Position numbers and translations under genes: made by a program
DNA from: Rhodopseudomonas julia
GTDB lineage: Bacteria; Pseudomonadota; Alphaproteobacteria; Rhizobiales; Afifellaceae
Direction of reading: 5' to 3'
DNA length: 64,000 nt
NCBI RefSeq assembly: GCF_030813515.1
Contig: NZ_JAUSUK010000001.1
Coordinates: forward strand, 1,116,001 to 1,180,000
Shown here: piece after piece, positions 1 to 8,972 of the stretch
How the letters are laid out: every line of letters begins with the position of its first letter
Position numbering within the stretch: position 1 is the stretch's first letter
Notes under the pieces: model-generated
The model's database searches: none
Seen by the model: the letters and a program-made list of their open reading frames with translations, nothing else
Told to the model about the DNA's origin: nothing

Positions 1-862
1 CGATACGCTCGTCGTGATCGATATAACGGGTCAGACAGTTCAACAGCGTGGTCTTGCCCGAACCGGTGCCGCCGGAAACGAGAACGTTGCAGCGCACCCG
101 ACCGATGATCTGCAGAATGGTCGCGCCGTCCGGCGTGATCGTACCGAAGCGGACGAGCTGATCGAGGGTGAGCTTGTCCTTTTTGAACTTTCGAATGGTG
201 AGAGCAGGCCCGTCGATCGACAAAGGCGGGGCGATAACGTTGACGCGCGATCCATCGGGCAGGCGCGCGTCGCAGATCGGGCTCGATTCGTCGACCCGGC
301 GGCCGACCTGACTGACGATGCGCTGGCAGATGTTGAGCAACTGGGCGTTGTCGCGGAAGCGGATGTCCGTTTCCTCCACCTTGCCCAGCACTTCGATGAA
401 GACCTGCTCAAAGCCGTTGACCATGATGTCGGCGATGTCGTCGCGCGCCAGCAGCGGCTCGAGCGGCCCATAGCCGAGAACATCGTTGCAAATATCTTCG
501 AGCAATTCCTCCTGCTCGGAGATCGACATCACCAGGTTCTTCACCGTGATGATGTCGTTGACGATGTCGCGGATTTCTTCGCGCGCCTGCTCGGCGTCCA
601 TCTTGGCAAGCTGCGACAGGTCGATCGTGTCGATCAGCGCGCCGAAGATCTGCGTCTTAACGCGATAATACTCTTCCGATTTGCGCGGACGTGCAGCGAT
701 TTTCGCCGGCTTTGACGGAGCGGGCGGCGGCGTCAGGCTGGGCGCAGCCGAGGTCGCCGCCTTCACAGCGCTCTCGGATACGGCAGGCTTCTTGGGCGCC
801 TCGACCGAAGGTTTCGGTCGCTGCCCTTGTTCAAGCTCCGTGACGCTGCGCTTGCCGAACAT
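1..862 (-). CDS. cpaF: CpaF/TadA secretion ATPase of the Tad pilus (3' end outside window)
   Basis: This is the type II/IV secretion-family ATPase that powers Flp pilus assembly at the inner membrane. About 287 codons are visible; the rest lies left of position 1. The N-terminus is a Pro/Ala/Lys-rich linker. It is followed by the CpaF helical N-domain, with stretches such as EEYYRVKTQIFGALIDTIDL and LGYGPLEPLL, then DIMVNGFEQVFIEV and the start of the RecA-like domain with Walker A GGTGSGKTT near the window edge. The ATG at 862 has AAGGAAG upstream and follows cpaE by 15 bases. It is the last visible gene of a minus-strand cpa operon. The family call is secure; completeness cannot be judged. 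Confidence 0.95.
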   Translation of the reverse strand, partial: MFGKRSVTELEQGQRPKPSVEAPKKPAVSESAVKAATSAAPSLTPPPAPSKPAKIAARPRKSEEYYRVKTQIFGALIDTIDLSQLAKMDAEQAREEIRDIVNDIITVKNLVMSISEQEELLEDICNDVLGYGPLEPLLARDDIADIMVNGFEQVFIEVLGKVEETDIRFRDNAQLLNICQRIVSQVGRRVDESSPICDARLPDGSRVNVIAPPLSIDGPALTIRKFKKDKLTLDQLVRFGTITPDGATILQIIGRVRCNVLVSGGTGSGKTTLLNCLTRYIDHDERI

Positions 863-877
863 TCACTCTTCCTTGGT

Positions 878-2179
878 TTAGGCGGCCCGCTTCGGTTTGG
901 GCTTCGACTTCAGCTTCTCCAGCAAAGGCCCCAGGAGGAGACCCGTTTTGCGCCCGTGCTTGGTCTCCTTGCGGCCGGTGATGACCTGCGCCAGGTCCGT
1001 GAAGATTTCATTGATATTGGATTTCGCCGACGCCTCGGCAATCATCTGGCCGTTATTTGCGGCCGTCCCGAAAAGAAGCGGGTCGAAGGGGATCACGCCG
1101 CTTGTCGGCAATTGCAGCGCGGCGGCAAAATCGTCCGCCTTGATCTCAGGCTGGCGCGGCACACCGACCTTGTTCAATACGAGCCTTGGAGGCGCATCGT
1201 TGGGCCTCGCCTGCTTGAGGAAATCGACCAGATTCTTGGTGTTGCGCAGATTGGCGAGATCGGGCGTCGCGGTGATGACGATTTCGTCGGCCGCGAGCAA
1301 GGTCTTGCGCGCCCAAGAGGTCCAAAGGTGCGGCAGGTCGAGCACCACCGTCGGCACGTTCGACTGCACGAGATCTAGGACGTGATCGAAGGCCTCTTCG
1401 TCGAAATCATAGGTCTTGTCGAGCGTCGCGGGGGCAGCAAGCAAGCTCAGATGCTCCTGGCACTTGGTCAGAAGGCGATCGAGGAGAACTTCGTCGAGGC
1501 GGTCGGAGCCGAAGACGGCATCCGCCATGCCCTGCGGCGGATCCTCGTTAAAATCGAGCCCCGCAGTCCCGAAAGGCAAATCGAGATCGGCCAGGATGAC
1601 GTCGGAAGCGAAGACGCTCGCCATCGTCGAGGCGAGGTTGTGGGCGATTGTCGACGAGCCGACGCCGCCTTTGGCGCCGATAAAGGCAAATACCTGCCCG
1701 AGTTTGGCGCTTCCTTCTTCACTGTAAATATCGGCGATAGCACGGATCACCGCCATCACATCGATCGGCGCGACCAGATATTCGCTGACGCCACGCCTGA
1801 TCAGCTCACGGTAGGTCGCGACATCATTGGAATGGCCGATGACGAGAACCTTCGTGCCCGCATCGCAGACCTCCGCCAGCTCATCGAGGCGCGCCAGAAG
1901 ATCTTCTTTCTCCAGACGGCTCTCGACCACGATCAGATTGGGGGTGGGCGCGGATCGGTAAAACTCGCAGGCCGCACCAAGGCCCCCGGTATGCACCTTG
2001 CAATGCGCGCGCGACATACGCCGATCGGAGCATGCCATATCGAAAGTGGCGGCGACTTCCGGCGTGTCACAGAATGCTTGGATGGTAACGCGCGGAACCG
2101 GCTTGATATCCGCCCTGTCCGTCGTCTCCGGCTCAGGCCCGTCCTCAGCAAAGGGATCGTCGAAATCGGTGCTGCTCAT
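878..2179 (-). CDS. cpaE: CpaE/TadZ pilus localisation ATPase (MinD/ParA family)
   Basis: This 433-residue protein is the TadZ/CpaE component that positions the Tad machine, often at a pole. Residues about 30-150 look like a degenerate receiver domain (VTIQAFCDTPEVAATF, LVIGHSNDVATYRELI). Residues about 160-400 form a MinD/ParA-like ATPase with a deviant Walker A, FIGAKGGVGSSTIAHNL, and a switch-like DLDLPFGTAGLDF. The C-terminal tail is strongly basic (KLKSKPKPKRAA). It starts at an ATG 7 bases after cpaD and ends 15 bases before cpaF, so it is presumably co-transcribed. Length fits the alphaproteobacterial family. Confidence 0.93.
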   Translation of the reverse strand: MSSTDFDDPFAEDGPEPETTDRADIKPVPRVTIQAFCDTPEVAATFDMACSDRRMSRAHCKVHTGGLGAACEFYRSAPTPNLIVVESRLEKEDLLARLDELAEVCDAGTKVLVIGHSNDVATYRELIRRGVSEYLVAPIDVMAVIRAIADIYSEEGSAKLGQVFAFIGAKGGVGSSTIAHNLASTMASVFASDVILADLDLPFGTAGLDFNEDPPQGMADAVFGSDRLDEVLLDRLLTKCQEHLSLLAAPATLDKTYDFDEEAFDHVLDLVQSNVPTVVLDLPHLWTSWARKTLLAADEIVITATPDLANLRNTKNLVDFLKQARPNDAPPRLVLNKVGVPRQPEIKADDFAAALQLPTSGVIPFDPLLFGTAANNGQMIAEASAKSNINEIFTDLAQVITGRKETKHGRKTGLLLGPLLEKLKSKPKPKRAA

Positions 2180-2186
2180 CGGGCCG

Positions 2187-2891
2187 TCAATCTCCCAAGC
2201 CGCTGGTGATCAAGCCTATGCCGGACTTGGTTTCGGAGCCCGAAGCATAATCCTGAAGGACCTTCGCGCGTCTTGTCGCATTCGCCGGAGACATCTGTCG
2301 CGGCTGCAACAGATCAGCAGGATTGGCCACCATAGCGGCAAGATTATGCTGCGATGCGCAGCCGAAATTGTGGTATTCGCGATTGTCCATCGTGGCGGTC
2401 ACGTCGTCCGGCCAGACGCCGCATTTCGGCGTCACCGCCTTGACCTTCAAATAGGACAGACGCACCGGGGCCGCGCGGCTCGCGTTGCTGCGATAGGGCG
2501 CAACGCGCACAAGTCCTGGCTCCACCCCAGCCTCCAAGACCGCCGCGCGGATGGCGCGCGAGGCCGCCGCGGCCGCAATGTCATTGCCGGAGCCGCTCGG
2601 CACCTGAACGGTCACTGAACCGATGCCTGTGTCACGGTAACCGAGGGCGTAATCGTAGATCGCATCTTTGATCTCGGGAGACAAATGACCGCCACGCATC
2701 CCAATCGGGATGTCGAGCGTCTCAGCCTCCTCCGAAACCATAATGGGATGTCTCAGCCGATAATCCTGCCGCTCGAGTCCGGCTTGGTCAAGATTTCGTG
2801 ACTGACAACCGGCCAGGAGCCAGACAGAGAGAACGAGCGCGAACGCTGCTGTCGCTCCACTCCTGCGGCCATGACATGCGAAGGATTGCAT
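2187..2891 (-). CDS. cpaD: CpaD pilus assembly lipoprotein
   Basis: This is a 234-residue secreted lipoprotein of the CpaD family, an outer-membrane partner of the CpaC secretin. The N-terminus is basic and then hydrophobic (FALVLSVWLLAGCQ), ending in a lipobox LAGC with the lipidated cysteine near residue 29. The mature part carries CpaD-like segments (DYRLRHPIMVSEEAETLDIP, YLKVKAVTPKCGVWPDD, NFGCASQHNLAAMVANPADL). An AGGGGAAC element precedes the ATG. It lies between cpaC and cpaE with short spacers, as in other Rhizobiales and Caulobacter operons. Confidence 0.92.
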   Translation of the reverse strand: MQSFACHGRRSGATAAFALVLSVWLLAGCQSRNLDQAGLERQDYRLRHPIMVSEEAETLDIPIGMRGGHLSPEIKDAIYDYALGYRDTGIGSVTVQVPSGSGNDIAAAAASRAIRAAVLEAGVEPGLVRVAPYRSNASRAAPVRLSYLKVKAVTPKCGVWPDDVTATMDNREYHNFGCASQHNLAAMVANPADLLQPRQMSPANATRRAKVLQDYASGSETKSGIGLITSGLGD

Positions 2892-2912
2892 GAAGTCGTT
2901 CCCCTTATCCGA

Positions 2913-4424
2913 TCAGTCGAACGAAAACCCGACCTGACCGGCGTAAACGCCCGTCGGGCGGTCCCCCTGGGCGCCGTAGCGCTTTATCAGGCTGCCGAGA
3001 AAGTAAGCCTCGGCGTCATTGGCCATCGCCAGATTATCGTCGGGCCGGGCAAGCTTCTGCGGCGCCACCGGTTTGACGATGTAGGGCGTGATGATGACGA
3101 CAAGCTCCGTTTGGGAGCGCAGGAAGTCCTTTGAGGAAAACAGCGCGCCGAGAATCGGCAGATGCTGCAGTCCCGGTAAGCCCGAAACCGCACGACGGGT
3201 TTCATCCTTGATGAGGCCTGCAATCGCGAAAGCCCCGCCTGAGGGCAGCTCGACTGTCGTCTCTGCGCGGCGGACCGTGATTCCGGGAATGGTGATACCG
3301 GCAGCCGTCGAAAAAGACCCTTCGGAGGCGAGGTCGCTCACTTCCGTGCGCACCTTGAGACTGATGCGGCCACCGTCGAGAACGACGGGCGTGAAAGCAA
3401 GATTGACGCCAAACTGCTTGAACGCCACCGAAATGTTGCCGTCGTTATCGACTGAAACCGGCACCGGGAATTCACCGCCTACTAGAAAATTCGCAGTCTC
3501 TCCGGACACGGCCGTGAGGTTGGGCTCCGCCAGGCTGCGCAACATGCTCGCCTCTTCGAGGGCCTTGATGCTCGCTGAGAGCTTGTTGCCATTGTTGTTC
3601 CAGGCGAAACCGAGGGAGGCGGGATCGGTGTTGGTATTGATTGGAAAATTGAATGGCGAAAGGCTGCTCACCCCACTGACCGCTCCATCGGTGATGGCGC
3701 CGAAACCGAGATTGCCATCCTGCAGAACCGCCTGGGTGTTGATGCCAAGCTGCTTGACGATCTCGCGGTTCACCTCGGCGATGGTGACACGCAGATTGAC
3801 CTGCTCCTGGCCAGTGATTTTGAGAAGGTTGATGATGCCGGGCCCGCCATCAGAGGAGCTGCCACCGCCACCCGTATTGATGGTGATGGAACCGGCGCTC
3901 ATGCCGCCGCCCCCCGACGATTGAATGAGGCTTCTGGCGATCTGCTCGGCTTTCTGCGATGCGCTGGAAGATGGGACATAGCCCGTCAGAACGATCGAGC
4001 CATTGATCACTTCGGCATTGATCTGGGCATCGGGAATGGCCGTGCGCAGAAGCCGGTTGAGCGGTGTCAGATCCGTTTCAACATAGAGATCGAGGCTGGC
4101 GATCTGCCTTCCGCCCGCATCGAAGAGAAAGACGTTCGCCTGACCGGTTTTGACGCCGATGAGATAAAGCCTCGTTGAGGTGCGTAGCACCGCATCGGCG
4201 ATCTCCGGATTGGAGACGAGCACGTCGCCGGCCGGCCGAGGAAGCTCGACGACCATGGATTTGTTGACGCCGAGCCTGAGCGGCTGGTTCTGTGAGGCGC
4301 CGGTCGCGCTTAGCGTGATGGTGCGCGGAAAATCGGACGCGGCCTTGCTCGCCTCTGCCAAGGGTAAGGAAAGCGCAACGAAAGTCAGCACCGCCAGCGC
4401 CCATCTGTGCGCATGCCCGATCAT
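2913..4424 (-). CDS. cpaC: CpaC/RcpA outer-membrane secretin of the Tad pilus
   Basis: This is a secretin of about 503 residues that forms the outer-membrane pore for the Flp pilus. A signal peptide (ALAVLTFVALSLPLAEA) precedes the pilus N-domain (LRLGVNKSMVVELPRPAGDV, PEIADAVLRTSTRLYLIGVK). A BON-like segment follows (INAEVINGSIVLTGYVP) and then the secretin domain (LRVTIAEVNREIVKQLGIN through TELVVIITPYIVKPV). A Gly/Ser loop (SSGGGGMSAGSITINTGGGG) lies in the middle. I chose the ATG at 4424 because AAAGGAGAG stands 7 bases upstream. An in-frame ATG at 4460 overlaps the cpaB stop as ATGA and is the alternative, adding 12 residues. Confidence 0.93.
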   Translation of the reverse strand: MIGHAHRWALAVLTFVALSLPLAEASKAASDFPRTITLSATGASQNQPLRLGVNKSMVVELPRPAGDVLVSNPEIADAVLRTSTRLYLIGVKTGQANVFLFDAGGRQIASLDLYVETDLTPLNRLLRTAIPDAQINAEVINGSIVLTGYVPSSSASQKAEQIARSLIQSSGGGGMSAGSITINTGGGGSSSDGGPGIINLLKITGQEQVNLRVTIAEVNREIVKQLGINTQAVLQDGNLGFGAITDGAVSGVSSLSPFNFPINTNTDPASLGFAWNNNGNKLSASIKALEEASMLRSLAEPNLTAVSGETANFLVGGEFPVPVSVDNDGNISVAFKQFGVNLAFTPVVLDGGRISLKVRTEVSDLASEGSFSTAAGITIPGITVRRAETTVELPSGGAFAIAGLIKDETRRAVSGLPGLQHLPILGALFSSKDFLRSQTELVVIITPYIVKPVAPQKLARPDDNLAMANDAEAYFLGSLIKRYGAQGDRPTGVYAGQVGFSFD

Positions 4425-4456
4425 CTTCACTCTCCTTTTGAGGGCAAGGCACGCAT

Positions 4457-5236
4457 TCATTGTGTCTTCACCAGCTGTTCGTCGCCGAAGCGGATCACCT
4501 TGACCGTGCTCGAACGGTTGCGGTCGATCGCCGTATCGGGGTTGTCGGCGTCCGCCATGCTCCGCAGGGCGAGCGACAATGTTCCGCTGCCTTCCGCAGC
4601 CGTCACGACTTCGGCTTCGCGCGGGGTCACTTCCAATGTCGCCGTCTTGCCGATGACGACCGGCTCGCCCTCACGCTCCTGCACGGTCTGATCGATGGCC
4701 AGGACGCGGATATTGCGCAGGATCGTGCGGGTAACCTGACTGCGAGATTCGCCGCCCTCTTCGGAGAAGGTCAGAAGAATATCGACCCGGTCGTTCGGAA
4801 GGACGAAACCGCCGGCCGCATTTTCGGCCGAAACCCGAACGGCGACGGCACGCTGTCCTTCCGGCAGGATCGCGGACATGAAGCCGGACTCGGCAGTGGC
4901 GAGCTTGCCTTCGCGGATCGGTTCGCCATCAAGAAATTGATTGCGGACGACGACACCGGAGAGCTTTTCGATCGCTTCCGGCCGCGCCGTCTTCTCGATG
5001 AAGGCAGGGTTGATGCTGTCTTCCGGCCAGGGCTGCCAACGCATGTTCGAGCCACTGAGGGCTGTCCCCTGCGGGAGATCGGCGGAGGCGACCAGGATGT
5101 CACGCATCGCGACCTGCGGAGCCGGCGTGGCGGCGGGCTCGTTTATCGGCCCGCTATCGAGGTTGAGCGCCAGATAGGCGGCCGCACCTCCAGCAAGGAG
5201 GGCAACGACCAGGACGATCAATCGGATTGGGGCCAT
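4457..5236 (-). CDS. cpaB: CpaB/RcpC pilus assembly protein (SAF domain)
   Basis: This 259-residue periplasmic protein has an N-terminal membrane anchor (LIVLVVALLAGGAAAYLAL). It is followed by a SAF domain (DILVASADLPQGTALSGSNM, RWQPWPEDSINPAFI) and an RcpC-type domain (GQRAVAVRVSAENAAGGFVL, NDRVDILLTF). CpaB proteins are thought to help assemble or gate the secretin. The stop codon overlaps an in-frame start of cpaC (ATGA at 4457-4460). About 175 bases separate it from cpaA. Confidence 0.93.
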   Translation of the reverse strand: MAPIRLIVLVVALLAGGAAAYLALNLDSGPINEPAATPAPQVAMRDILVASADLPQGTALSGSNMRWQPWPEDSINPAFIEKTARPEAIEKLSGVVVRNQFLDGEPIREGKLATAESGFMSAILPEGQRAVAVRVSAENAAGGFVLPNDRVDILLTFSEEGGESRSQVTRTILRNIRVLAIDQTVQEREGEPVVIGKTATLEVTPREAEVVTAAEGSGTLSLALRSMADADNPDTAIDRNRSSTVKVIRFGDEQLVKTQ

Positions 5237-5411
5237 CGCGTGGAGAACCTCGGCTGACGCAATTCACGCCTAAGGGCGCTCAAGCCGGAGTTTCGTCGGG
5301 AATGGTCAAGGTATGGTTAATGTACTGGGCCATCTGTCCCTTTCTGGGACGCAACCCACGATCACTCCGCCGTGGGCCGATCCATATGAGGAGTAGAAAC
5401 CGTCTCGATAA

Positions 5412-5927
5412 TCATGCGAGGCGCAGGACCCATTCGGTCTGATGAAACAAGATCAAGGCCGCCGCAGCAAAAGCCACACCATAGGGCACGCCGCTCTCCC
5501 CGTCGCGGAAACGGCTGAGACAGGCCGGCCAATAATTGGGAAATGGGATGTGGCCCATTCGCAACTGGAGCACAACGAGCGTCAGCATACCGCCGAGCAC
5601 GGAGGCCAGCGCAAAATACGGGAGCGCGTCATGCCAGCCGAACCATAAGGCCGCCACGCTGGCAAGCTTGGCGTCCCCGCCGCCGATCCAGCCGGCGGCA
5701 AAAAAAGCGAAGGTCACGCAAAAGGTGGCAAGCCCAACGGCGAGGCTCAGCCCCATTTCATGCAGTGTGAAACCGGCAAGCGGAGCAGCAATGAGCCACA
5801 GGAGGAGGAGGCCTAGGACCAGGACGTTGCGAATTTTAAACGTCAACAAATCCATGATGCCCGCATAGGTCATCAACAGTGGGAAGAGAAGCAGAACGGC
5901 GTACTTCAGAAGCGCGATTGCAGACAC
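5412..5927 (-). CDS. cpaA: CpaA/TadV prepilin peptidase
   Basis: This is a short type IV prepilin peptidase (A24 family) of about 171 residues that matures Flp pilin. The first helix carries GIMDLLTFKIRN, equivalent to the catalytic G-x-x-D-x2-T-x2-I-x-N site. The second catalytic aspartate is in GGGDAKLASVAALWFG. Several hydrophobic helices are visible. The open frame extends to 6041, but I place the start at the GTG at 5927. It has GGGAG at a suitable distance, and the upstream part encodes an atypical Arg/Ser/Pro-rich sequence overlapping the pilin terminator. Confidence 0.9.
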   Translation of the reverse strand: MSAIALLKYAVLLLFPLLMTYAGIMDLLTFKIRNVLVLGLLLLWLIAAPLAGFTLHEMGLSLAVGLATFCVTFAFFAAGWIGGGDAKLASVAALWFGWHDALPYFALASVLGGMLTLVVLQLRMGHIPFPNYWPACLSRFRDGESGVPYGVAFAAAALILFHQTEWVLRLA

Positions 5928-5990
5928 GCCATTCTCCCGGTCCCCTTCGGTGCCGACCGATCTTCGTCGTCTCGGCAGCCCAAAACGAGA

Positions 5991-6014
5991 AACGGAGGGC
6001 GATGGCCCTCCGTT
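5991..6014 (-). terminator. Hairpin between flp and cpaA (attenuator-like terminator)
   Basis: AACGGAGGGC and GCCCTCCGTT form a perfect 10-bp stem with a 4-base loop. On the minus strand it is followed by TCTCGTTTT, a weak U-tract. It sits 44 bases after the flp stop. A leaky terminator here would allow high pilin expression with lower expression of the assembly genes. The attenuation role is inference. Confidence 0.6.
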
Positions 6015-6058
6015 GCTTTCAAACCTGCTCGGACATGCCAACAGCAGGTCTTTATGAT

Positions 6059-6232
6059 TCAGCCGGCGGTGCCGAGCGTGCTCGCGATCGAGCTAAATGC
6101 TCCCTTCAGGCCGGTGCCGAGCGTGCTCATCACGGCGATGATCACGACCGAAATCAGCGCGGCAATCAGACCGTACTCGATGGCGGTCGCACCGGACTCG
6201 TCCTTCATGAAGCGATTCACAAGCTTCTTCAT
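6059..6232 (-). CDS. flp: Flp/Fap-type major pilin
   Basis: This is a 57-residue class IVb pilin. A short basic leader (MKKLVNRFMKDESG) precedes the processing site. The conserved ATAIEYGLIAALISVVI helix with the Glu/Tyr pair follows, then a Gly/Ser/Thr-rich tail. The ATG at 6232 has an AGCAGAGAG Shine-Dalgarno-like sequence; the open frame continues upstream but has no pilin-like residues. It is the first gene of the cpa operon and the presumed substrate of CpaA. Confidence 0.93.
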   Translation of the reverse strand: MKKLVNRFMKDESGATAIEYGLIAALISVVIIAVMSTLGTGLKGAFSSIASTLGTAG

Positions 6233-6610
6233 CTCTCTGCTCCTTCTGTCGTCACCCCGAACGCCCGCCGTTGCGGTCTTTGGTGCCCGGGAACTAGGGG
6301 TAATGCCTAGCAACAATTGTTTGCGGCAATCTTAATCCAATCATCCAGAGAGCCGCGACAATGCTGCACGACGAAGCTTGCGCGAAGCATGTGCAGAGAT
6401 CTCCTGAAGATACGGAAAGGCATCAGGACAGCGCCGATTTCAGAAATTTACCACGGCAATTCATGCACTTACGAGACTGGAATGTTTTCCAAACAATTTT
6501 TAGCAATGCGCCTCATACCGCCGGACAGCCAGGCGCCTTTGCACGAAGTTGTTTGCACTTCGTTCACCCTTCTTACGTATTGTGCTGACGAACTTAGTAA
6601 GGACGATCTC
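6233..6610. promoter_or_regulatory. Divergent intergenic region between flp and the pilus N-domain gene
   Basis: This 378-base stretch is AT-richer than its surroundings and has no convincing gene. It must hold the promoters for the leftward flp-cpa operon and the rightward 6611 gene. I could not pick a core promoter with good spacing. A TTGCAC/TATTGT pair near 6551-6581 has a 19-base spacer, which is too long for confidence. Confidence 0.5.
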
Positions 6611-7090
6611 ATGCAAGGCGTGCGCACCAGGACGAATCGGGTTCCTTTTGCTCGCATCCTGGCGGGACTGCTGCCCCTTGTCCTCCTCGTCGCGATGACC
6701 CTTCCTGTGCGGGCGGAAACGATCGCGCTCACCATCGACTTCGCCAAGGTGATGAAGCTCGACAAACCGGTTTCAACGATCGTGATCGGCAATCCGGGTA
6801 TCGCGGACGCAACGGTGGAGGATGAACAAACCCTCGTCCTGACGGGCAAGGCTGCCGGCACGACAAACCTGATCGCGCTTGACCAGGATGGACAGGAAGT
6901 TGCGAACGCCACATTGCAGGTGGTGTCGAACGACCGGCAGCTCACGACGATCTTCTACGGCTCCAACCGTCAGACGCTGTCCTGCTCGCCAATCTGCGAG
7001 AAGGTCATTTCGGTCGGCGACGCGGCCACGAATTTCGAGCAGGCGAGCAGCCAGATCCAACAGCGCCAGAGTTTTTCCCGCGGACGGTGA
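6611..7090 (+). CDS. Pilus assembly N-terminal-domain protein
   Basis: This is a 159-residue secreted protein. A basic N-terminus and hydrophobic signal (ILAGLLPLVLLVAMTLPVRA) lead into a T2SS/T3SS pilus N-domain like the one at the start of CpaC. Visible segments are LTIDFAKVMKLDKPVSTIVI, NPGIADATVEDEQTLVLTGK and AAGTTNLIALDQDGQEV. The C-terminus has a Cys pair (LSCSPICEK) and a Gln-rich end. The ATG at 6611 has AAGGA 7 bases upstream; the longer open frame from 6317 has no supporting start. Such stand-alone N-domain proteins commonly sit beside cpa operons. Its exact role is unknown. Confidence 0.82.
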   Translation: MQGVRTRTNRVPFARILAGLLPLVLLVAMTLPVRAETIALTIDFAKVMKLDKPVSTIVIGNPGIADATVEDEQTLVLTGKAAGTTNLIALDQDGQEVANATLQVVSNDRQLTTIFYGSNRQTLSCSPICEKVISVGDAATNFEQASSQIQQRQSFSRGR

Positions 7091-7266
7091 GCCTTGCCGA
7101 CCGGGCCAGCCGCGCACGTCCGGTCAGGACGCTCGCTACCGTGCCCAATTCTTGCGATGGGCGCCCAAGACCCACAACCGCGCCTTGTCAGCCAGCCGTC
7201 GTTGGGGCGCACCTCGATCGCGGAGGACGACGACAGCGCCCAGAAAGACCTCGAAGGACGTCATAA

Positions 7267-7719
7267 ATGCTGAAGGAATTCCGTGAGTTCGCCCTCAAAG
7301 GCAATGTCCTCGACATGGCTGTTGGCATCATCATCGGAGCCGCCTTCGGTGCGATCGTCTCCTCCCTGGTCGACGACGTCCTGATGCCGCCGATCGGCCT
7401 TCTTCTGGGTGGGGTGGATTTCTCCCAGTTCTTCGTCGTGCTAAAGGGCGAGGGCACCTTCAACACCATCACACAGGCGAAGCAGGCCGGCGCCGTCACG
7501 TGGAACATCGGCCTCTTCATCAATGCGATCGTCAAATTCCTGATCGTCGCATTTGCCGTCTTCCTGCTGGTCAAGGTCGTCAACCGGCTGATGCGCCAGC
7601 GTGAGGAAAAACCCGCGGCCGCACCTGAAGTCCCGGAAGACGTGCGGCTTCTTCGCGAAATCCGCGATGCGCTGCAGGCACGCAACCAGGCGGCGAAAGG
7701 CGATAATCCCACCGTCTGA
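7267..7719 (+). CDS. mscL: Large-conductance mechanosensitive channel MscL
   Basis: This is a 150-residue inner-membrane channel that opens under osmotic downshock. It has the N-terminal amphipathic helix [22 protein letters not shown]1 is [24 protein letters not shown], and TM2 is the segment [20 protein letters not shown]. The C-terminal bundle includes [16 protein letters not shown]. Length and motifs are typical. An AAGGACG element precedes the ATG. It appears to be monocistronic. Confidence 0.97.
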   Translation: MLKEFREFALKGNVLDMAVGIIIGAAFGAIVSSLVDDVLMPPIGLLLGGVDFSQFFVVLKGEGTFNTITQAKQAGAVTWNIGLFINAIVKFLIVAFAVFLLVKVVNRLMRQREEKPAAAPEVPEDVRLLREIRDALQARNQAAKGDNPTV

Positions 7720-7769
7720 GCCAAGCAAAGCGCTAGACGGGCTCGGTGAACGGGCGCTACAAAACACTC

Positions 7770-8972
7770 ATGAGCGCCCATCCCTCCGATCTCGCCGAAC
7801 CCGGCACGCAACTTCTCTCCACGCTTCGCCAGGAGGCGCTCGCAGCGCCGGATTCCGGCATCGTGGAGGTAATGAATTACGGCCGCGAAAGGCCGGGTAT
7901 GATCCCGCTTTGGGCGGGAGAGGGCGACCTTCCGACACCTGACTTCATCTGCGAGGCGGCGGCGCGTTCGCTCGCCGCTGGCGAGACCTTCTATACTTGG
8001 CAGCGCGGCATCCCGCCATTGCGGGAGGCGCTGGCGCGTTACCATCAGAGTCTTTACGGACGAGACTTTTCGGCCGAGCGCTTCTTCGTCACGGGCTCCG
8101 GCATGCAGGCGATCCAAATCGCCATTGCGGCGGTTGCCGGTGCCGGTGACGAGGTGGTGATCCCGACGCCGGCCTGGCCGAATTGCGCAGCGGCCACCGG
8201 CCTTGCCGGTGCGACGGCCGTGCATGTGCCGATGCATTTTACCGACAATGCCGGATGGCGCCTCGATATCGACGAGCTTCTTGGAGCAACCGGCGAGAAG
8301 ACAAAGGCCATCTTCCTCAATTCGCCGTCCAACCCAACCGGCTGGACCGCGACACATGAGGAGCTCAAGGCGATCCTCGATTTTGCCCGCCAGCGCAAGC
8401 TCTGGATCATCGCCGACGAGGTCTACAACCGCTTCTTCTTCGCGGGCGATCGCGCACCCTCGTTCTATGACATTGCCCACGACGACGATCCAATCCTCTT
8501 CGTCAATACCTTCTCCAAAAACTGGGCGATGACGGGATGGCGCGTCGGCTGGATCGGAGCCCCCCCTGCGCTCGGTCGCGTGCTTGAAAACCTCATCCAG
8601 TATTCGACTTCCGGCGTCGCCGTCTTCATGCAGCGGGCGGCGACCGTTGCCGTGGAAGAAGGCGAACCCTTCATCGCCGAGCAGGTCGAACGTGCTCGCC
8701 AGAGCCGGGAGGTGATCTGCAAGGCGCTGCAATCTTCGCCCCGCACGCGCTTTACCTGGCCAGACGGCGCTTTCTATCTGTTCTTCTCGATCAAGGGCGA
8801 AGAAGAGACCGGAAGGCTCGGCTTGCGCCTCGTCGACGAGGCGAATGTCGGGGTGGCGCCCGGCACCGCCTTCGGGGCGGCGGGCGAAGCCTTCATGCGA
8901 CTTTGCTTCGCACGCAAGCCCGAGGACATGGTCGAAGCCGGGCGGCGGCTCGCAAACTGGCTTGCGAGGTGA
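7770..8972 (+). CDS. PLP-dependent class I/II aminotransferase
   Basis: This enzyme of about 400 residues has the fold-type I aspartate-aminotransferase pattern. It shows the substrate loop SPSNPTGW, the aspartate of IIADEVYNRFFF, the PLP lysine in NTFSKNWAMTGWRVGW, and a C-terminal arginine region FMRLCFARKPEDM. The specific substrate cannot be read from sequence. The ATG at 7770 is chosen over an in-frame GTG at 7746; neither has a strong ribosome-binding site. The stop overlaps the next gene's GTG, suggesting translational coupling. Confidence 0.88.
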   Translation: MSAHPSDLAEPGTQLLSTLRQEALAAPDSGIVEVMNYGRERPGMIPLWAGEGDLPTPDFICEAAARSLAAGETFYTWQRGIPPLREALARYHQSLYGRDFSAERFFVTGSGMQAIQIAIAAVAGAGDEVVIPTPAWPNCAAATGLAGATAVHVPMHFTDNAGWRLDIDELLGATGEKTKAIFLNSPSNPTGWTATHEELKAILDFARQRKLWIIADEVYNRFFFAGDRAPSFYDIAHDDDPILFVNTFSKNWAMTGWRVGWIGAPPALGRVLENLIQYSTSGVAVFMQRAATVAVEEGEPFIAEQVERARQSREVICKALQSSPRTRFTWPDGAFYLFFSIKGEEETGRLGLRLVDEANVGVAPGTAFGAAGEAFMRLCFARKPEDMVEAGRRLANWLAR

